A stretch of DNA of 64,000 nucleotides from Lacipirellula limnantheis (GCF_007746075.1 NZ_CP036339.1:992001-1056000), one strand, 5' to 3'; numbered from the stretch's first letter, positions 28,281 to 37,342 are shown. Numbers and translations: made by a program. The notes: generated by a model from the sequence alone, not told the origin.

Positions 28281-31200
28281 AGTTAACACTCGTGAAACGA
28301 AGTCATAGCCACAACCGCAGTCGCCAGCCGGCCCTGGAAATTCTGGAGTCGCGGGCGCTGCTTGACGCCGATGCCCTCCTCTGGGGTGGAGATGCGCATC
28401 TAACGCTGAGCTTTGCCCCCGACGGAACTCAGGTCGCCGGGGTTTCAAGTTCGCTCTTCTCGACGTTCAATGCCGTGGCTCCGTCGGAGCAGTGGCAAGA
28501 GACGATTCTTCGCGCCTTCCAAACCTGGGCCGTTCAGACCAACGGCGGCATCGGCGTCGTGAGCGACAGCGGTGCAGCCTTCGGCGCTTCGGGCGCCTCA
28601 CGGGGCGACTTGCGATTCGGCGACATCCGAATCGGCGCCGCCCCGTTAGCCACTGGAGCTTTTGCCATAGCCATACCGGCCAGCGACGTCCTTTCCGGGA
28701 CGTGGGTCGGCGACGTTATTTTCAACAGCAATGCTGCGCTAAGTTCGCTGGATGATATCTTCGCCGTCGCCGTGCACGAAGCGGGCCACATTTTTGGGCT
28801 AGAGCACAGCGCCGATCCGTCGTCGCCGATGCATGTGCATGGGATTACCCCGGACACCACGCCCACCGCCGGCGATATCCTGCGGCTCCAGCAACTCCAC
28901 GGCGCCCCTCAACCTGACTTCAACGAGCTAAAGAAGCAGAACGACTCGATTAACGACGCCACTCACTTGCAACTCGACAGCATTGGACTTGCGCCGGAAG
29001 GTTCGGCCCCCACGGTCTTGTACGGGGCCATCTCGACCGATGCCGATCGTGATTATTTTCGATTCCAGGCGCCGGGCGACTACGTCGGGCTTGCGACTTT
29101 CGTGCTGCGAACCAAGGGCATCAGCCTCCTCGCGCCCCAGCTATCACTTTTAGACGACAACGGCAGCGTCGTTGAACTGCGAAGTTCCGCGCGCATCGAC
29201 GGCGATACGTTGACGATCTCAGTACCAGTAATCCCTGACAGCCACTGGTACGTCGTCGTGGACTCTGCGCGGAGCGATTTATTCGGCGTTGGCGAATATT
29301 CGTTGACGTCGATCCTCGACGACCGGAATATGATTGACCAGGCAACCATTGACCGAGCCGCGGACGGGACTTTGCGATTTCTGCCGCCTGACGAGATCGC
29401 CAAGCTGTTCGACCCGGCCGGAGATGACGACCTACCCGATTTCTTCGAGGACAATCATATCGACGACGATCAGGCGGCCGGAATTGCCCTGGAGTCGACG
29501 CCGGGCTTTCCGATTGGAACTCGCTACGAGGCGATCGGCAGCATTTCCGATCCCTCCGACGCCGATTTTTATGTCGTCACGTCGCCCCAAAGCGGCGGTA
29601 GCGTGATGACAATTCGGATCCGCTCGCTCGAAGCAGGTGGCGTGACGCCGCGGGTTGAAGCGTTTGCGGAGGATCATACTCCGCTGCCGCTGACAGTTCT
29701 CGTCAATGGAGCCGGCGAGTACGTCGTCCAAGTTTCGAACGTCGTCGCTGACAGCGAGGTGACCTTTGGCGTTCGCGCGGCGGAGTTGACAGGTCTCTTC
29801 AGTGAGGGCAATTATCAGCTGACCGTCGGCTTCGGCAGCGAGGTTGTGAGTCTAACGGCGGCGGCGGCCGGTTCGCTCGACGCCGCCCATCCCGCGGCTG
29901 AGCATGCCCTGTACGTCGCCTTACCTCAGCTGTTTCATTTCGCGCTAGCGGTCCCAGCGGCGCCGGGAGTGGCCAATGCGGCAATTGTCACAACGATCTT
30001 CGACGAAAATGATCAGATCGTCTTTCGCGTGGCCGCCCGACCGGGAGAAATCAGAACCGCGGGAAGCGTCTTACTAAAGCCGGGGACCTATCGCCTGCAG
30101 GTCGCGGCGATCACGCTCGGAGGCGTCCTTACCGGCGAACTGGACTACTCGCTGCTCGCCCGAGTGAGTTCCAACCCATTCGTCGCCAACCCCAACGATC
30201 CGACGTTCCACCCTGAGTTTCAATGCACCGACCCCGGGTTCGAGGGTCTTTACTGCTATCCCGGCAATTTCATTTCGCCGGACCCGTTTCTATGGGACCA
30301 ATTCATCAACACACTGCCCGAGCCGCCCACGGCGCCGACGCTCACGCAACTCATTTCCGACCTGCTTGGCGATTGGTGGCAGTTCGTGTGGGCACAGACC
30401 GGAGCGAATGGCCCCCCGCTGGCGCAAAACGACGTGGTGCGCGTCGCTCCAAATGCGAACGCTCCGGGCGGCGCCCCGTCCGCAAACGCCTCCATGAACG
30501 TTTTGTCAAACGACATTGACCCGGAGCACGGCGCCGTCGTCGCCCTATTGAAATCAGGGACGACTAACGGAACGCTTACGCTTGAGCCCGATGGGACGTT
30601 TACCTATGTCCCCAGGCCTGGATTCGTTGGCGTCGATACGTTCACCTACACCGCTTATGATTTCACTTCTGAGTCCGCGGCCGCGTCGGTGCGCATCTCA
30701 GTCGGACTTCGCGGCGACTACGATCAGGATGCAGCCGTCGACGGCACGGACTTCCTAAAGTGGCAACGTGAGCTTGGCGCGATCGTCGCGCCCGCCGGAA
30801 GCGGCTCCGATGGCGACGGCAATGGAACGGTTGACCAGCCCGACGTCGTGGCGTGGCAGGATAACTTTGGAATTTCTGAAGTCGCGCCAACCGCGACTCC
30901 CGGCGACTTCGACGTCGACGGGCTGGTTGATGGGGCTGACTTTCTCCTTTGGCAACGGACGTTCGGCGCCGTATCGACGCCTCCGGGCAGCGGGGCCGAC
31001 GGTGACGCAAGCGGCGCGGTGGACGGCGGCGATCTCGCAGTTTGGGAAAGTGCGCTCCCGAGTCCGCCGTTGGCGGTCGCCCAATCCCTTGCTTCGACGG
31101 CGTTTAGCTTCCAAGCCTCGCAAGTTGCCAGCCTATCGGCGGCCGAGGAGTCGTCGCCCCTGGCCGGGCTGCCGTTGAACACTACAAAACCAGTTGCGAA

Positions 31201-31438
31201 TTCGTCGACCCCTTGTCCCAGAAGCGGTCGCCCTCACTCGGAAGCGTTCGCGGCAACTCGTCAGTCAGGCGAGGAGCAGCGTTCGGCGGAGGTCGTGCGC
31301 AGATATTCTCGTGCCAGCGAATGGGAAGGCCCCCAAGTTCACAGAACGACGCCACGGCGAATCGACGGCCATTTCGCCTTGGACAGCGCCTTCGACGAAA
31401 TTGGGAAACGTCACATCGGAGACGACCCATCGCGTTAG
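28277..31438 (+). CDS. Matrixin-like surface metalloprotease with cadherin-like domain and dockerin repeats
   Basis: The 1053-residue protein begins with a planctomycete-type N-terminal leader (LEILESRALLDAD). A matrixin-type zinc protease domain follows (about residues 30-210) with the HEAGHIFGLEH active site (HExxHxxGxxH) and a Met-turn candidate SSPMHVHG. Two bacterial pre-peptidase-like beta domains follow (about 235-350 and 405-530). A tandem cadherin-like domain (NDIDPEHGAVVALL, GTFTYVPRPGFVGVDTFTYTA) leads to two dockerin-like pairs (DYDQDAAVDGTDFLKWQ, GDFDVDGLVDGADFLLWQ). The first codon overlaps the kinase stop (ATGA). It is likely exported and regulated by the same sigma/kinase operon. 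Confidence 0.87.
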   Translation: MKLTLVKRSHSHNRSRQPALEILESRALLDADALLWGGDAHLTLSFAPDGTQVAGVSSSLFSTFNAVAPSEQWQETILRAFQTWAVQTNGGIGVVSDSGAAFGASGASRGDLRFGDIRIGAAPLATGAFAIAIPASDVLSGTWVGDVIFNSNAALSSLDDIFAVAVHEAGHIFGLEHSADPSSPMHVHGITPDTTPTAGDILRLQQLHGAPQPDFNELKKQNDSINDATHLQLDSIGLAPEGSAPTVLYGAISTDADRDYFRFQAPGDYVGLATFVLRTKGISLLAPQLSLLDDNGSVVELRSSARIDGDTLTISVPVIPDSHWYVVVDSARSDLFGVGEYSLTSILDDRNMIDQATIDRAADGTLRFLPPDEIAKLFDPAGDDDLPDFFEDNHIDDDQAAGIALESTPGFPIGTRYEAIGSISDPSDADFYVVTSPQSGGSVMTIRIRSLEAGGVTPRVEAFAEDHTPLPLTVLVNGAGEYVVQVSNVVADSEVTFGVRAAELTGLFSEGNYQLTVGFGSEVVSLTAAAAGSLDAAHPAAEHALYVALPQLFHFALAVPAAPGVANAAIVTTIFDENDQIVFRVAARPGEIRTAGSVLLKPGTYRLQVAAITLGGVLTGELDYSLLARVSSNPFVANPNDPTFHPEFQCTDPGFEGLYCYPGNFISPDPFLWDQFINTLPEPPTAPTLTQLISDLLGDWWQFVWAQTGANGPPLAQNDVVRVAPNANAPGGAPSANASMNVLSNDIDPEHGAVVALLKSGTTNGTLTLEPDGTFTYVPRPGFVGVDTFTYTAYDFTSESAAASVRISVGLRGDYDQDAAVDGTDFLKWQRELGAIVAPAGSGSDGDGNGTVDQPDVVAWQDNFGISEVAPTATPGDFDVDGLVDGADFLLWQRTFGAVSTPPGSGADGDASGAVDGGDLAVWESALPSPPLAVAQSLASTAFSFQASQVASLSAAEESSPLAGLPLNTTKPVANSSTPCPRSGRPHSEAFAATRQSGEEQRSAEVVRRYSRASEWEGPQVHRTTPRRIDGHFALDSAFDEIGKRHIGDDPSR

Positions 31439-31440
31439 CC

Positions 31441-32532
31441 ATGCCTTTGAGGACTGCCAATGACGACCGTCGGTCTCGGAGCGGGTTTACTCTCGTCGAG
31501 CTCCTGGTCGTTATCGCTATTATTGGGGCACTCGTGGCGCTGCTGCTGCCCGCCGTTCAGGCGGCCCGCGATACGGCGCGACGGACCCAATGCGCTAGCC
31601 AGATCAAACAACTCGCCTTGGCAGCGCTAGAATACGAAGGGGTGCACAAACTGCTCCCTGCAGCAGGGTTCGCGAAACTGAAAAGCGAGCCCCCCGCAGT
31701 GTCGGATGAGATTATTTACAACCCGTATGCCGGCATCCAGTTCAGCTGGATCGTTACCTTGCTCCCGCACCTGGAACAAGCCGCTCTTGCGCGGCAATTC
31801 GATCCGGCCAGGCAAATCTTTCAGCAAGCCGGCAATCCGCAAGCGACTCGGCTTCCCTTGCTAATCTGCCCGAGCGACGGCTCGCAGCCAAGCCTCCTGA
31901 CACATGCGGGTCTAACTCTGGGGCGTGAATTTGCGAAGGGAAACTACGCCGCTTACACAAGTCCGTTCCACATCGACCTGCAACTCATGTATCCAGGCGC
32001 TCTGATCGCCGGTGGCCAGGACCTCGCCGCGATCGAGGACGGCACGACTCACACGATCGTGATGGCTGAGATCCGCACTCACGAATCGCCGAGCGACTCG
32101 CGCGGCGCCTGGGCACTGCCGTGGCCTGGCGCCACGCTGCTGTCGTTCGACATGCACCCGCACGGCTGGGGGGCCAATCACGACGGGACGGGGGCCGGCG
32201 ACGGTTACCATGCCCAGATTCGATCCCCGTACGAGGCAAGTTCCGAGAGCCTTGGCGAGTCGATGCGACCAAACAATCAAGGGCCCAACGCCGACACGAT
32301 CAAGCTCTGCCAGGGTGAACTACAGCGAGCGGCCGCTGATGCGCGAATGCCCTGCACGCTCGATCTACCCCCCGGAACGCACGGCTACATGACCGCCGCC
32401 CCCCGAAGCCAACATCCGGGCGGAGTTAACGGCGCCTATCTCGACGGTCACGTGCAGTTTCTGCCCGACGACATTGACGAATTCGTGATGGCCTACTCGG
32501 TCAGCGTCAATGACGGAATGATCAACCAATAG
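31441..32532 (+). CDS. DUF1559 pseudopilin-like protein
   Basis: The predicted 363-residue product starts MPLRTANDDRRSRSG, followed directly by the type IV prepilin N-methylation signal [14 protein letters not shown] (cleavage after Gly15, Glu20 conserved). The DUF1559 body follows: LPAVQAARDTARRTQC, LICPSDGSQPS, IEDGTTHTIVMAEIRT and the C-terminal GGVNGAYLDGHVQFL. ATG 31441 lies 2 bases after the metalloprotease stop, and a frame open further upstream overlaps that gene, so 31441 is preferred. It is the fourth gene of the sigma/kinase operon. The same pairing of a dockerin surface protein and DUF1559 occurs as a single fused frame at 21194-24454. Confidence 0.88.
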   Translation: MPLRTANDDRRSRSGFTLVELLVVIAIIGALVALLLPAVQAARDTARRTQCASQIKQLALAALEYEGVHKLLPAAGFAKLKSEPPAVSDEIIYNPYAGIQFSWIVTLLPHLEQAALARQFDPARQIFQQAGNPQATRLPLLICPSDGSQPSLLTHAGLTLGREFAKGNYAAYTSPFHIDLQLMYPGALIAGGQDLAAIEDGTTHTIVMAEIRTHESPSDSRGAWALPWPGATLLSFDMHPHGWGANHDGTGAGDGYHAQIRSPYEASSESLGESMRPNNQGPNADTIKLCQGELQRAAADARMPCTLDLPPGTHGYMTAAPRSQHPGGVNGAYLDGHVQFLPDDIDEFVMAYSVSVNDGMINQ

Positions 32533-32635
32533 GCTCCCGCATACTTCGTTGGACCTACTGTCGACGATTTTTTTTGGCCTAGAAACCGCCCGTTCGCGCG
32601 CACTGCATCGATTGGGACGCGAACTTTCCAGAATT

Positions 32636-32657
32636 GGGGGTCAAATCCTGTCGTCCG
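32636..32657 (+). other. tRNA T-arm-like fragment
   Basis: The segment gggggtcaaatcctgtcgtc resembles a tRNA T-loop and 3' acceptor strand in the plus orientation, and is roughly an inverted copy of the repeat 70 bp to its right. No complete cloverleaf can be drawn, so it may be a remnant of an attachment target. Confidence 0.2.
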
Positions 32658-32702
32658 AAAGTCGGAGGCCGTCGCTCCTCCATTTCACTTGCGGTTAATG
32701 CG

Positions 32703-32728
32703 AATTTCGAGCGGAGAGGACAGGATTC
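32703..32728 (-). repeat. Left 26-bp direct repeat (candidate attL)
   Basis: Identical to 56744-56769. On the minus strand it reads GAATCCTGTCCTCTCCG and then CTCGAAATT: half of a T-loop, the T-stem strand CCTGT, an acceptor strand CCTCTCC that would pair with GGAGAGG, and discriminator G, as in tRNA-Ser. The rest of the tRNA is absent here. Flanking bases differ between the copies, so the shared core is exactly 26 bp. Confidence 0.7.
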
Positions 32729-32755
32729 GCCCGGGCAGTTTTCTGTAACTGCCGC

Positions 32756-35476
32756 ATGTCGAAGAGTTTGCGGCCTAACGTGAGGGAGTCATTCGGGTTA
32801 CGAACTTCTAGTTCATTCTCGTTACTCCCCGTCCAAACCTGTCGTTCTACCGGTTTACCTGGACAAATTCAGGACAAATTTACGGCTCCAGAACCGAGCC
32901 TACGGACAATCGCAGGCACCACTAGTGTTAGCTTGCTCTTCTTCGTTGGAATTGGGGGCGCGATTGGCGGCCGCACTCGCCGGAAGTCAACAAACGAGCG
33001 AGGGTTGCCCGACAATTCGGCCCTACTGGCTTTAGCCAAGACTTATCTGGAAACTCAGCTGAGGCTTTATGGATCAGTGGAGTTGTCCCGACTCCTGCCT
33101 CGCGCTGACAAGCAGACAGCCGCCTGCCTTGTCGATGAGTTTCGGAACGCATTTCTTGACTTAGATTGGCGCCCGTCGTCGCCGCTAGAAACCTCTTTGA
33201 CGTTGACGCCTGTCGCGGCGGTCTATCTACGCTATAGCTGCGACAAGAGCAACCCGCGCTCCCTTGACCAGCAACTGCGGAATTGTCTGGAAAAGGCTGC
33301 ACAACTCGGTCACTGGGTGCCCTGGGATCTTGTTTTCGCAGATGCCGCAGTGAGTGGCACGTCCGCAGCTCGTCGCGGGTATCAAATGGCCAAGGCGGCC
33401 ATTGAAGTCGAGTCGGGCAGAATCGGACTCGTCCTGATTGATGAAATTGGAAGGGCAGCCAGGGACGCCATCGAAACTTTGAAGCTTGGTCGTTTGATGG
33501 ACAACTGCGGTAGTCGATTAGTCGGCTGCACTGACGGTTTTGACTCCAGTCACGCGCATTCAAAGATGATGCTATCGATGTTCGCCATGGTGCACGAGCA
33601 CTTCGTCGATCAGCTCCGTGGGAAGGTGAGACGCGGAACCGACGACGCATTTCGCATGGGTAATAATATTCGGCCCCCGAGCTTCGGATACAAGCTGGTT
33701 CCCTGCTTAGATGCTGAGGGTTGTCCAATCGTAGATACCAAGGGTCGTGTCGACGTTCAGAAGGTAGTTGATGACGAACATGTAGAGTGGGTGATTAAGG
33801 CATTTGAAATGTACGTCGATGGTCGCAAGAGCCCATCGAAAATCGCGGCATTCTTCAACGATCATGAAGTGGGTGGACGAAAAACGTGGGACGGCCCAAA
33901 CGTCACTCAGTTGTTGACCAGACGAACCTATATCGGTGAAGAAGTCGAAGGCATGACGCGCAATTGCTTCGATAGCGAGTCAGGTAAGCGAACCACCATT
34001 AAGGTGCCGGAAAGCGAGTGGAAGCGACGAGATGTTCCGCATCTACGCATTATTTCTGATGAAATGTTCGAGGCGGCTCAGGCACGCCGAAGGCAATGCC
34101 GCGACGCCCACGACACCAAGCTTAAAAACGCGCCTGCTCGCACATCAGTTTACAGCAATTTATTGATTAGACCCGTTTGCAGCTGCGGTACGCGGCTCTT
34201 GATCGGGAGGACTGGCGAACATAAGAGCCTCTTCTGTCCTAGCGCCAAGGACCACAAGCATAAGTGCCAGATGGGAGGCTATAAGTCAGTTCGCATCATT
34301 GAGTCGTGCATCCTCGACCACGTGCGGTCGAGCCTCACGCCGGCTTGCGAGCAGGAAGTATTAGAGCGGGCGAACAAATTTCTGGCCGACGAGATTAAAA
34401 AGCCTGTCAAGGACACGAAGCCGCTGGAAAGGACAATCAAAGAACTAAAGAAGAAGGTGGCGTTATACCTGGACAAATTCGAAGAGAATCCGAGTGAAGC
34501 AGCAATCTCACGGGTAAACGCCTACGAGCGAACTCTGAAGGAACGTGAAGCCGAGCTTCGGGACATACAGTCCCGGCAACTGTCCACTCCGGTGCTTCTC
34601 GATGCAGAGGCGGTATCCAAGGCCCTTGACCAAATTCGGCAGCTATTGAACTCCGATAAGGAGATTGCCGCTCCGATTATCGAAAAGATGGTCGGCCAAG
34701 TGGTCGTTAGTCAGACTATCAATGCCGCGAAGAAACGCGTCTGGACGGCGAAATTCGCGATCAATTTAATCCCAGTAATCGCTGAGTTAACTGCGAGGTC
34801 ACAGTGTCTAAACGCTCCTACATGGGAGTACCTACATCTAAGTGATTGGACACTATTAACGGAGGCCATCGTGCCCCTCGAAACTGTCCCACCGTACGTC
34901 CAGATTGCGCCGGAACTCTTGCGTTTGCATAGGTCGGGTGCCAGCATCGAGAGCTTGGCTGCGACGTTCAAGAAGACGGCATCGGTCATCCGAACGATCT
35001 TGAAATTCGCGCAGACGGGGGAGAAGCCGCAGTGGGAGCCTAAGGGGAAGAAGCGAGACCGAAAGAAGAAGGGGAGGGAGAAAGAGAGTGATAAAGTCGA
35101 GTGTAAATATTTGCAATTTGGCGAGCTAATTGCCGAACGGAGGGAATTAGGGGAGACGTTCCGCGAAATTCGTAATTTCATCGCCAACGAATACGGAGTC
35201 AAAATGTCCCACCCTACCGCCGTGCGCGCCTACGACCACGCCCGGCCCGCAGCGGCGATCGCCGCTGCGGCGTCGGGCAGAATGCCAAGCCGAAACAGTA
35301 AGAACGTATTGCGACCAGAGCAGTACGACGAAATTCGGCGGCTTCTGTGCCTGCAACCGCGAGTCAAATACGCAGATATCGCTGCGCAAGTCGGGTGCAG
35401 CGCGGCGGCAGTATCTAGTGAAAAACGGCGAATGACGGCTGAAACAAATGATGAGGCGAAAAGAGCGGATAAGTAA
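32756..35476 (+). CDS. Large serine recombinase
   Basis: The longest frame is 906 residues. The catalytic resolvase-type domain starts near residue 150 (VAAVYLRYSCDKSNPRSLDQQ, with the nucleophile Ser in RYSCD), continues through ADAAVSGTSAARRGY and LVLIDEIGRAARD, then a recombinase domain (GYKLVPCLD to RRTYIGEEVEG). A zinc-ribbon segment with CSCGTRLL and a later Cys pair follows, then a long charged coiled-coil region (TIKELKKKVALYLDKFEENPSE) and a Lys-rich tail. Such enzymes integrate phages or islands. The first 70 residues look non-coding and cover the GGACAA repeat, so the true start is probably further in, perhaps at a GTG or TTG codon near 33000. It lies just inside the left repeat. 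Confidence 0.85.
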   Translation: MSKSLRPNVRESFGLRTSSSFSLLPVQTCRSTGLPGQIQDKFTAPEPSLRTIAGTTSVSLLFFVGIGGAIGGRTRRKSTNERGLPDNSALLALAKTYLETQLRLYGSVELSRLLPRADKQTAACLVDEFRNAFLDLDWRPSSPLETSLTLTPVAAVYLRYSCDKSNPRSLDQQLRNCLEKAAQLGHWVPWDLVFADAAVSGTSAARRGYQMAKAAIEVESGRIGLVLIDEIGRAARDAIETLKLGRLMDNCGSRLVGCTDGFDSSHAHSKMMLSMFAMVHEHFVDQLRGKVRRGTDDAFRMGNNIRPPSFGYKLVPCLDAEGCPIVDTKGRVDVQKVVDDEHVEWVIKAFEMYVDGRKSPSKIAAFFNDHEVGGRKTWDGPNVTQLLTRRTYIGEEVEGMTRNCFDSESGKRTTIKVPESEWKRRDVPHLRIISDEMFEAAQARRRQCRDAHDTKLKNAPARTSVYSNLLIRPVCSCGTRLLIGRTGEHKSLFCPSAKDHKHKCQMGGYKSVRIIESCILDHVRSSLTPACEQEVLERANKFLADEIKKPVKDTKPLERTIKELKKKVALYLDKFEENPSEAAISRVNAYERTLKEREAELRDIQSRQLSTPVLLDAEAVSKALDQIRQLLNSDKEIAAPIIEKMVGQVVVSQTINAAKKRVWTAKFAINLIPVIAELTARSQCLNAPTWEYLHLSDWTLLTEAIVPLETVPPYVQIAPELLRLHRSGASIESLAATFKKTASVIRTILKFAQTGEKPQWEPKGKKRDRKKKGREKESDKVECKYLQFGELIAERRELGETFREIRNFIANEYGVKMSHPTAVRAYDHARPAAAIAAAASGRMPSRNSKNVLRPEQYDEIRRLLCLQPRVKYADIAAQVGCSAAAVSSEKRRMTAETNDEAKRADK
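32857..32880 (+). repeat. Paired GGACAA boxes near the left end (candidate integrase arm sites)
   Basis: The sequence acctggacaaattc is followed by a second GGACAA box at an 11-bp period. A 24-bp version with two mismatches recurs near the right end at 56657. Two tandem boxes one helical turn apart near each island end resemble the arm-type sites bound by tyrosine integrases; function is inferred. Confidence 0.4.
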
Positions 35477-35705
35477 GACAGATCGAAGGAGCCAGTCGCG
35501 GTAGACGTCAGTGTGATCGAGGTCAGCTGGCTACGCGCCGCGCGTGGTGAGATAGTGCAGCAGGGCAAGCACTTATTCGCTCTGGCCCTAAGGCCGGTCC
35601 TGCAGGGCAATGGGAAGGAGCCTACCTAGTTTGTGATCGCAAGACGGATGAGTTCCACAAGAGCCCATGACGGTTCGACCTGGGCGCGCAAGCGAGATCG
35701 CAACG
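35477..35705. other. Spacer between serine recombinase and intI
   Basis: About 230 bp between the stop of the serine recombinase and the stop of the convergent intI. No gene is supported. Confidence 0.5.
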
Positions 35706-36746
35706 TCACCGATCACGGGCGGCAACCACTAGGGCGTCCAGCGGGCTCCGCACTCCGCAGGCTCCGCGCTGGAGGACATGAGTGTAGATCATAGTCGTCG
35801 AAACATCCTTGTGCCCCAGTAGCACTTGCACGGTGCGGATGTCGCTGCCCGATTCAAGCAGGTGCGTGGCGAATGAGTGCCGTAACGAGTGGCAGGTGAC
35901 GCGCTTATGCAACCCGGACTTTCGGGCCGCTCGACTGACGGCGGCGCCGATGGCGCTCTCGTGCAGATGGTGGCGTCCCGGCCTGCCGGTACGCGGGCAA
36001 TGGGACATCCGCTCGGAGGCGAACACGAATTGCCAGCCGAGTTCATAGGCCGCGTTAGGGAGCTTACGTTCCAGAGCGTTCGGCAGGTCAACGCGGCCTT
36101 GCCCATGGCTTAGATCCAGCTCGTGAAATTCGGCTCGCGACGCGATCTGTCGACGAAGGGGTTCGCACGCCGCGTCGGCCAGCGGGACGGCGCGGTCCTT
36201 GTCTCCTTTGGCTTCCCGAATGACGAGCTGTCGCCGGCCAAAATCCACGTCCTTGACGCGCAATCGGCAGCACTCCATCAGCCGCAAACCGCCGCCGTAC
36301 ATCAGTCCTGCCATAAGACGGTAAAGGCCGTGCGAGCCTTCGATGGCGGATAGGAGCCGACCGACCTCATCGCGTGACAAGACGGCAGGGAGTCGTTTGG
36401 GGCGTTTTGCACGCACTGCATCGAGCTGGGGAAGGTCGATCCGAAGCACATACCTGTACAAGAACACTATTCCACAGAGCGCCTGCGTCTGGGTGCTTGC
36501 TGAGACTCGGCCCTCCACCGCCAAATGGGTGAGGAAGCCCTCAATCTCGGTGCCGCCCATCTCCTGCGGATGTCGTTTCCCGTGAAAGAGGATGAACCGC
36601 CGCACCCAGTGGACGTACGCCTGTTCCGTCCGATAGGAGTAATGCTTGGCTCGTAGCGCGAACCGCATCCGGTCGAGCAACCGGGGCGGCTCGCATGGCG
36701 TTTCGGTAGTTGGCACAGGTTGGGGAAAGGGGTAATTTGAGGCCAT
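35706..36746 (-). CDS. intI: Integron integrase IntI
   Basis: The 346-residue product is a tyrosine recombinase with all six catalytic residues: Arg155 (GGGLRLMECCRL), Lys180, His286 and Arg289 (CHSLRHSFATH), His312 (LLGHKDVS) and nucleophile Tyr321 (TTMIYTHV). Each is exactly nine positions later than its counterpart in IntI1. The extra helix region unique to integron integrases is present at about residues 204-252 (GRVDLPNALERKLPNA, GWQFVFAS), which separates it from XerC/D and phage integrases. The tail GVRSPLDAL is also typical of IntI. It catalyses attI x attC and attC x attC recombination, binding folded single-stranded attC. It is transcribed away from the cassette array. Confidence 0.95.
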   Translation of the reverse strand: MASNYPFPQPVPTTETPCEPPRLLDRMRFALRAKHYSYRTEQAYVHWVRRFILFHGKRHPQEMGGTEIEGFLTHLAVEGRVSASTQTQALCGIVFLYRYVLRIDLPQLDAVRAKRPKRLPAVLSRDEVGRLLSAIEGSHGLYRLMAGLMYGGGLRLMECCRLRVKDVDFGRRQLVIREAKGDKDRAVPLADAACEPLRRQIASRAEFHELDLSHGQGRVDLPNALERKLPNAAYELGWQFVFASERMSHCPRTGRPGRHHLHESAIGAAVSRAARKSGLHKRVTCHSLRHSFATHLLESGSDIRTVQVLLGHKDVSTTMIYTHVLQRGACGVRSPLDALVVAARDR

Positions 36747-36781
36747 GAATGGGCCCTCCGTATGCCGAACGAGCGATACGG

Positions 36782-36796
36782 TACATATGTATACAT
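36782..36796. promoter_or_regulatory. Overlapping palindromes upstream of intI (candidate operator or Pint)
   Basis: Two perfect 10-bp palindromes overlap here: TACATATGTA (36782-36791) and ATGTATACAT (36787-36796). They sit 36-50 bases before the intI start, where the integrase promoter should be. Many intI genes are controlled by LexA; this could be a LexA-like or other repressor site, but it matches no consensus I know for planctomycetes. Confidence 0.35.
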
Positions 36797-36819
36797 CCCC
36801 GCGGGCGGCCTGTCAACCT

Positions 36820-36860
36820 GCTTACTGAAGGTCTCCTTCAATATGCAGGGCTTACTGAAG
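36820..36860 (+). repeat. attI direct repeats DR1/DR2
   Basis: The 11-mer gcttactgaag occurs at 36820-36830 and again at 36850-36860, 30 bp apart (about three helical turns) and 21 bp before the crossover box. In attI1 the integrase binds two direct repeats (DR1, DR2) upstream of the core site; the position and spacing here suggest the same role. Confidence 0.6.
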
Positions 36861-36910
36861 AAGTTTCTGTCTAATAACAAGTTCGCCCACTCAAGCGTCA
36901 AAGGACTCGT

Positions 36911-37309
36911 TTGACCACACTACGGTTTCGCTCAACAGAGACAACGCTATCAGCACGGCTCATCGCTCGGCTTCGCCAACTGACACATCTGCCGATGTCG
37001 GAAATCCGCGACCGTGCAAGAAGAGGCGAACCGTTACTGGAAGTCTCGCCATTTACGAACCAATGGCACGACGATCGACACACGCTTGTTGATCTTGCTC
37101 GTGGCATTGAATCCAATGACTTACCATTCGCCATAACCGAGGTTTGCGAAGACGGGACCGAATCTGATGTATCGATAACCATGCTCCGCAACTTACTTGA
37201 TCAGTTTCGTGGCATCGAATTGCAGACTCAGCGCGATACAATGCTGGAACTTGGCGAGATCGAAAATCCAGACCAATTCGAGCCATACGATGAAGACTGG
37301 ACGAAGTAA
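36911..37309 (+). CDS. Cassette 1: hypothetical protein, 132 aa
   Basis: First gene of the array, starting with TTG at 36911, 30 bases after the attI crossover. The product is hydrophilic and mainly helical in appearance (MSEIRDRARRGEPLLEVSPF near residue 30, acidic C-terminus PDQFEPYDEDW). No family is recognised; the size and composition are like small immunity-type proteins, but that is a guess. Being nearest to attI, it would be the most recently acquired and the most strongly expressed cassette if a Pc promoter exists. Confidence 0.65.
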   Translation: MTTLRFRSTETTLSARLIARLRQLTHLPMSEIRDRARRGEPLLEVSPFTNQWHDDRHTLVDLARGIESNDLPFAITEVCEDGTESDVSITMLRNLLDQFRGIELQTQRDTMLELGEIENPDQFEPYDEDWTK

Positions 37310-37342
37310 TGCCCGAAATGTCCGCGGCGCAACAAGACCGTG

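Larger units (their letters stand above)
36747..36887 (+). other. attI: attI region: primary cassette insertion site
   Basis: The 135-bp stretch between the intI start and the first cassette should contain attI. The crossover box is GTTCGCC at 36881-36887, which fits GTTRRRY loosely. It is confirmed by cassette 1, whose 3' R'' box is GGCGAAC, the exact reverse complement. Two direct repeats lie upstream (see 36820). A cassette promoter (Pc) would be expected here or inside intI, but I cannot assign one with confidence. Confidence 0.75.

Noticed and set aside
32712..32728. Complete tRNA-Ser gene on the minus strand at the left repeat
   Set aside because: Only the 3' acceptor and half the T-arm are present; sequence beyond GAATCC does not continue as a tRNA, here or at 56744.
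34467..34480. Third GGACAA-type arm site
   Set aside because: The 14-base match lies in the middle of the serine recombinase coding sequence and lacks the second box.
35706..36746. XerC/D or phage integrase
   Set aside because: The extra helix region (about 204-252), the constant offset from IntI1 and the adjacent attI/attC array identify IntI.
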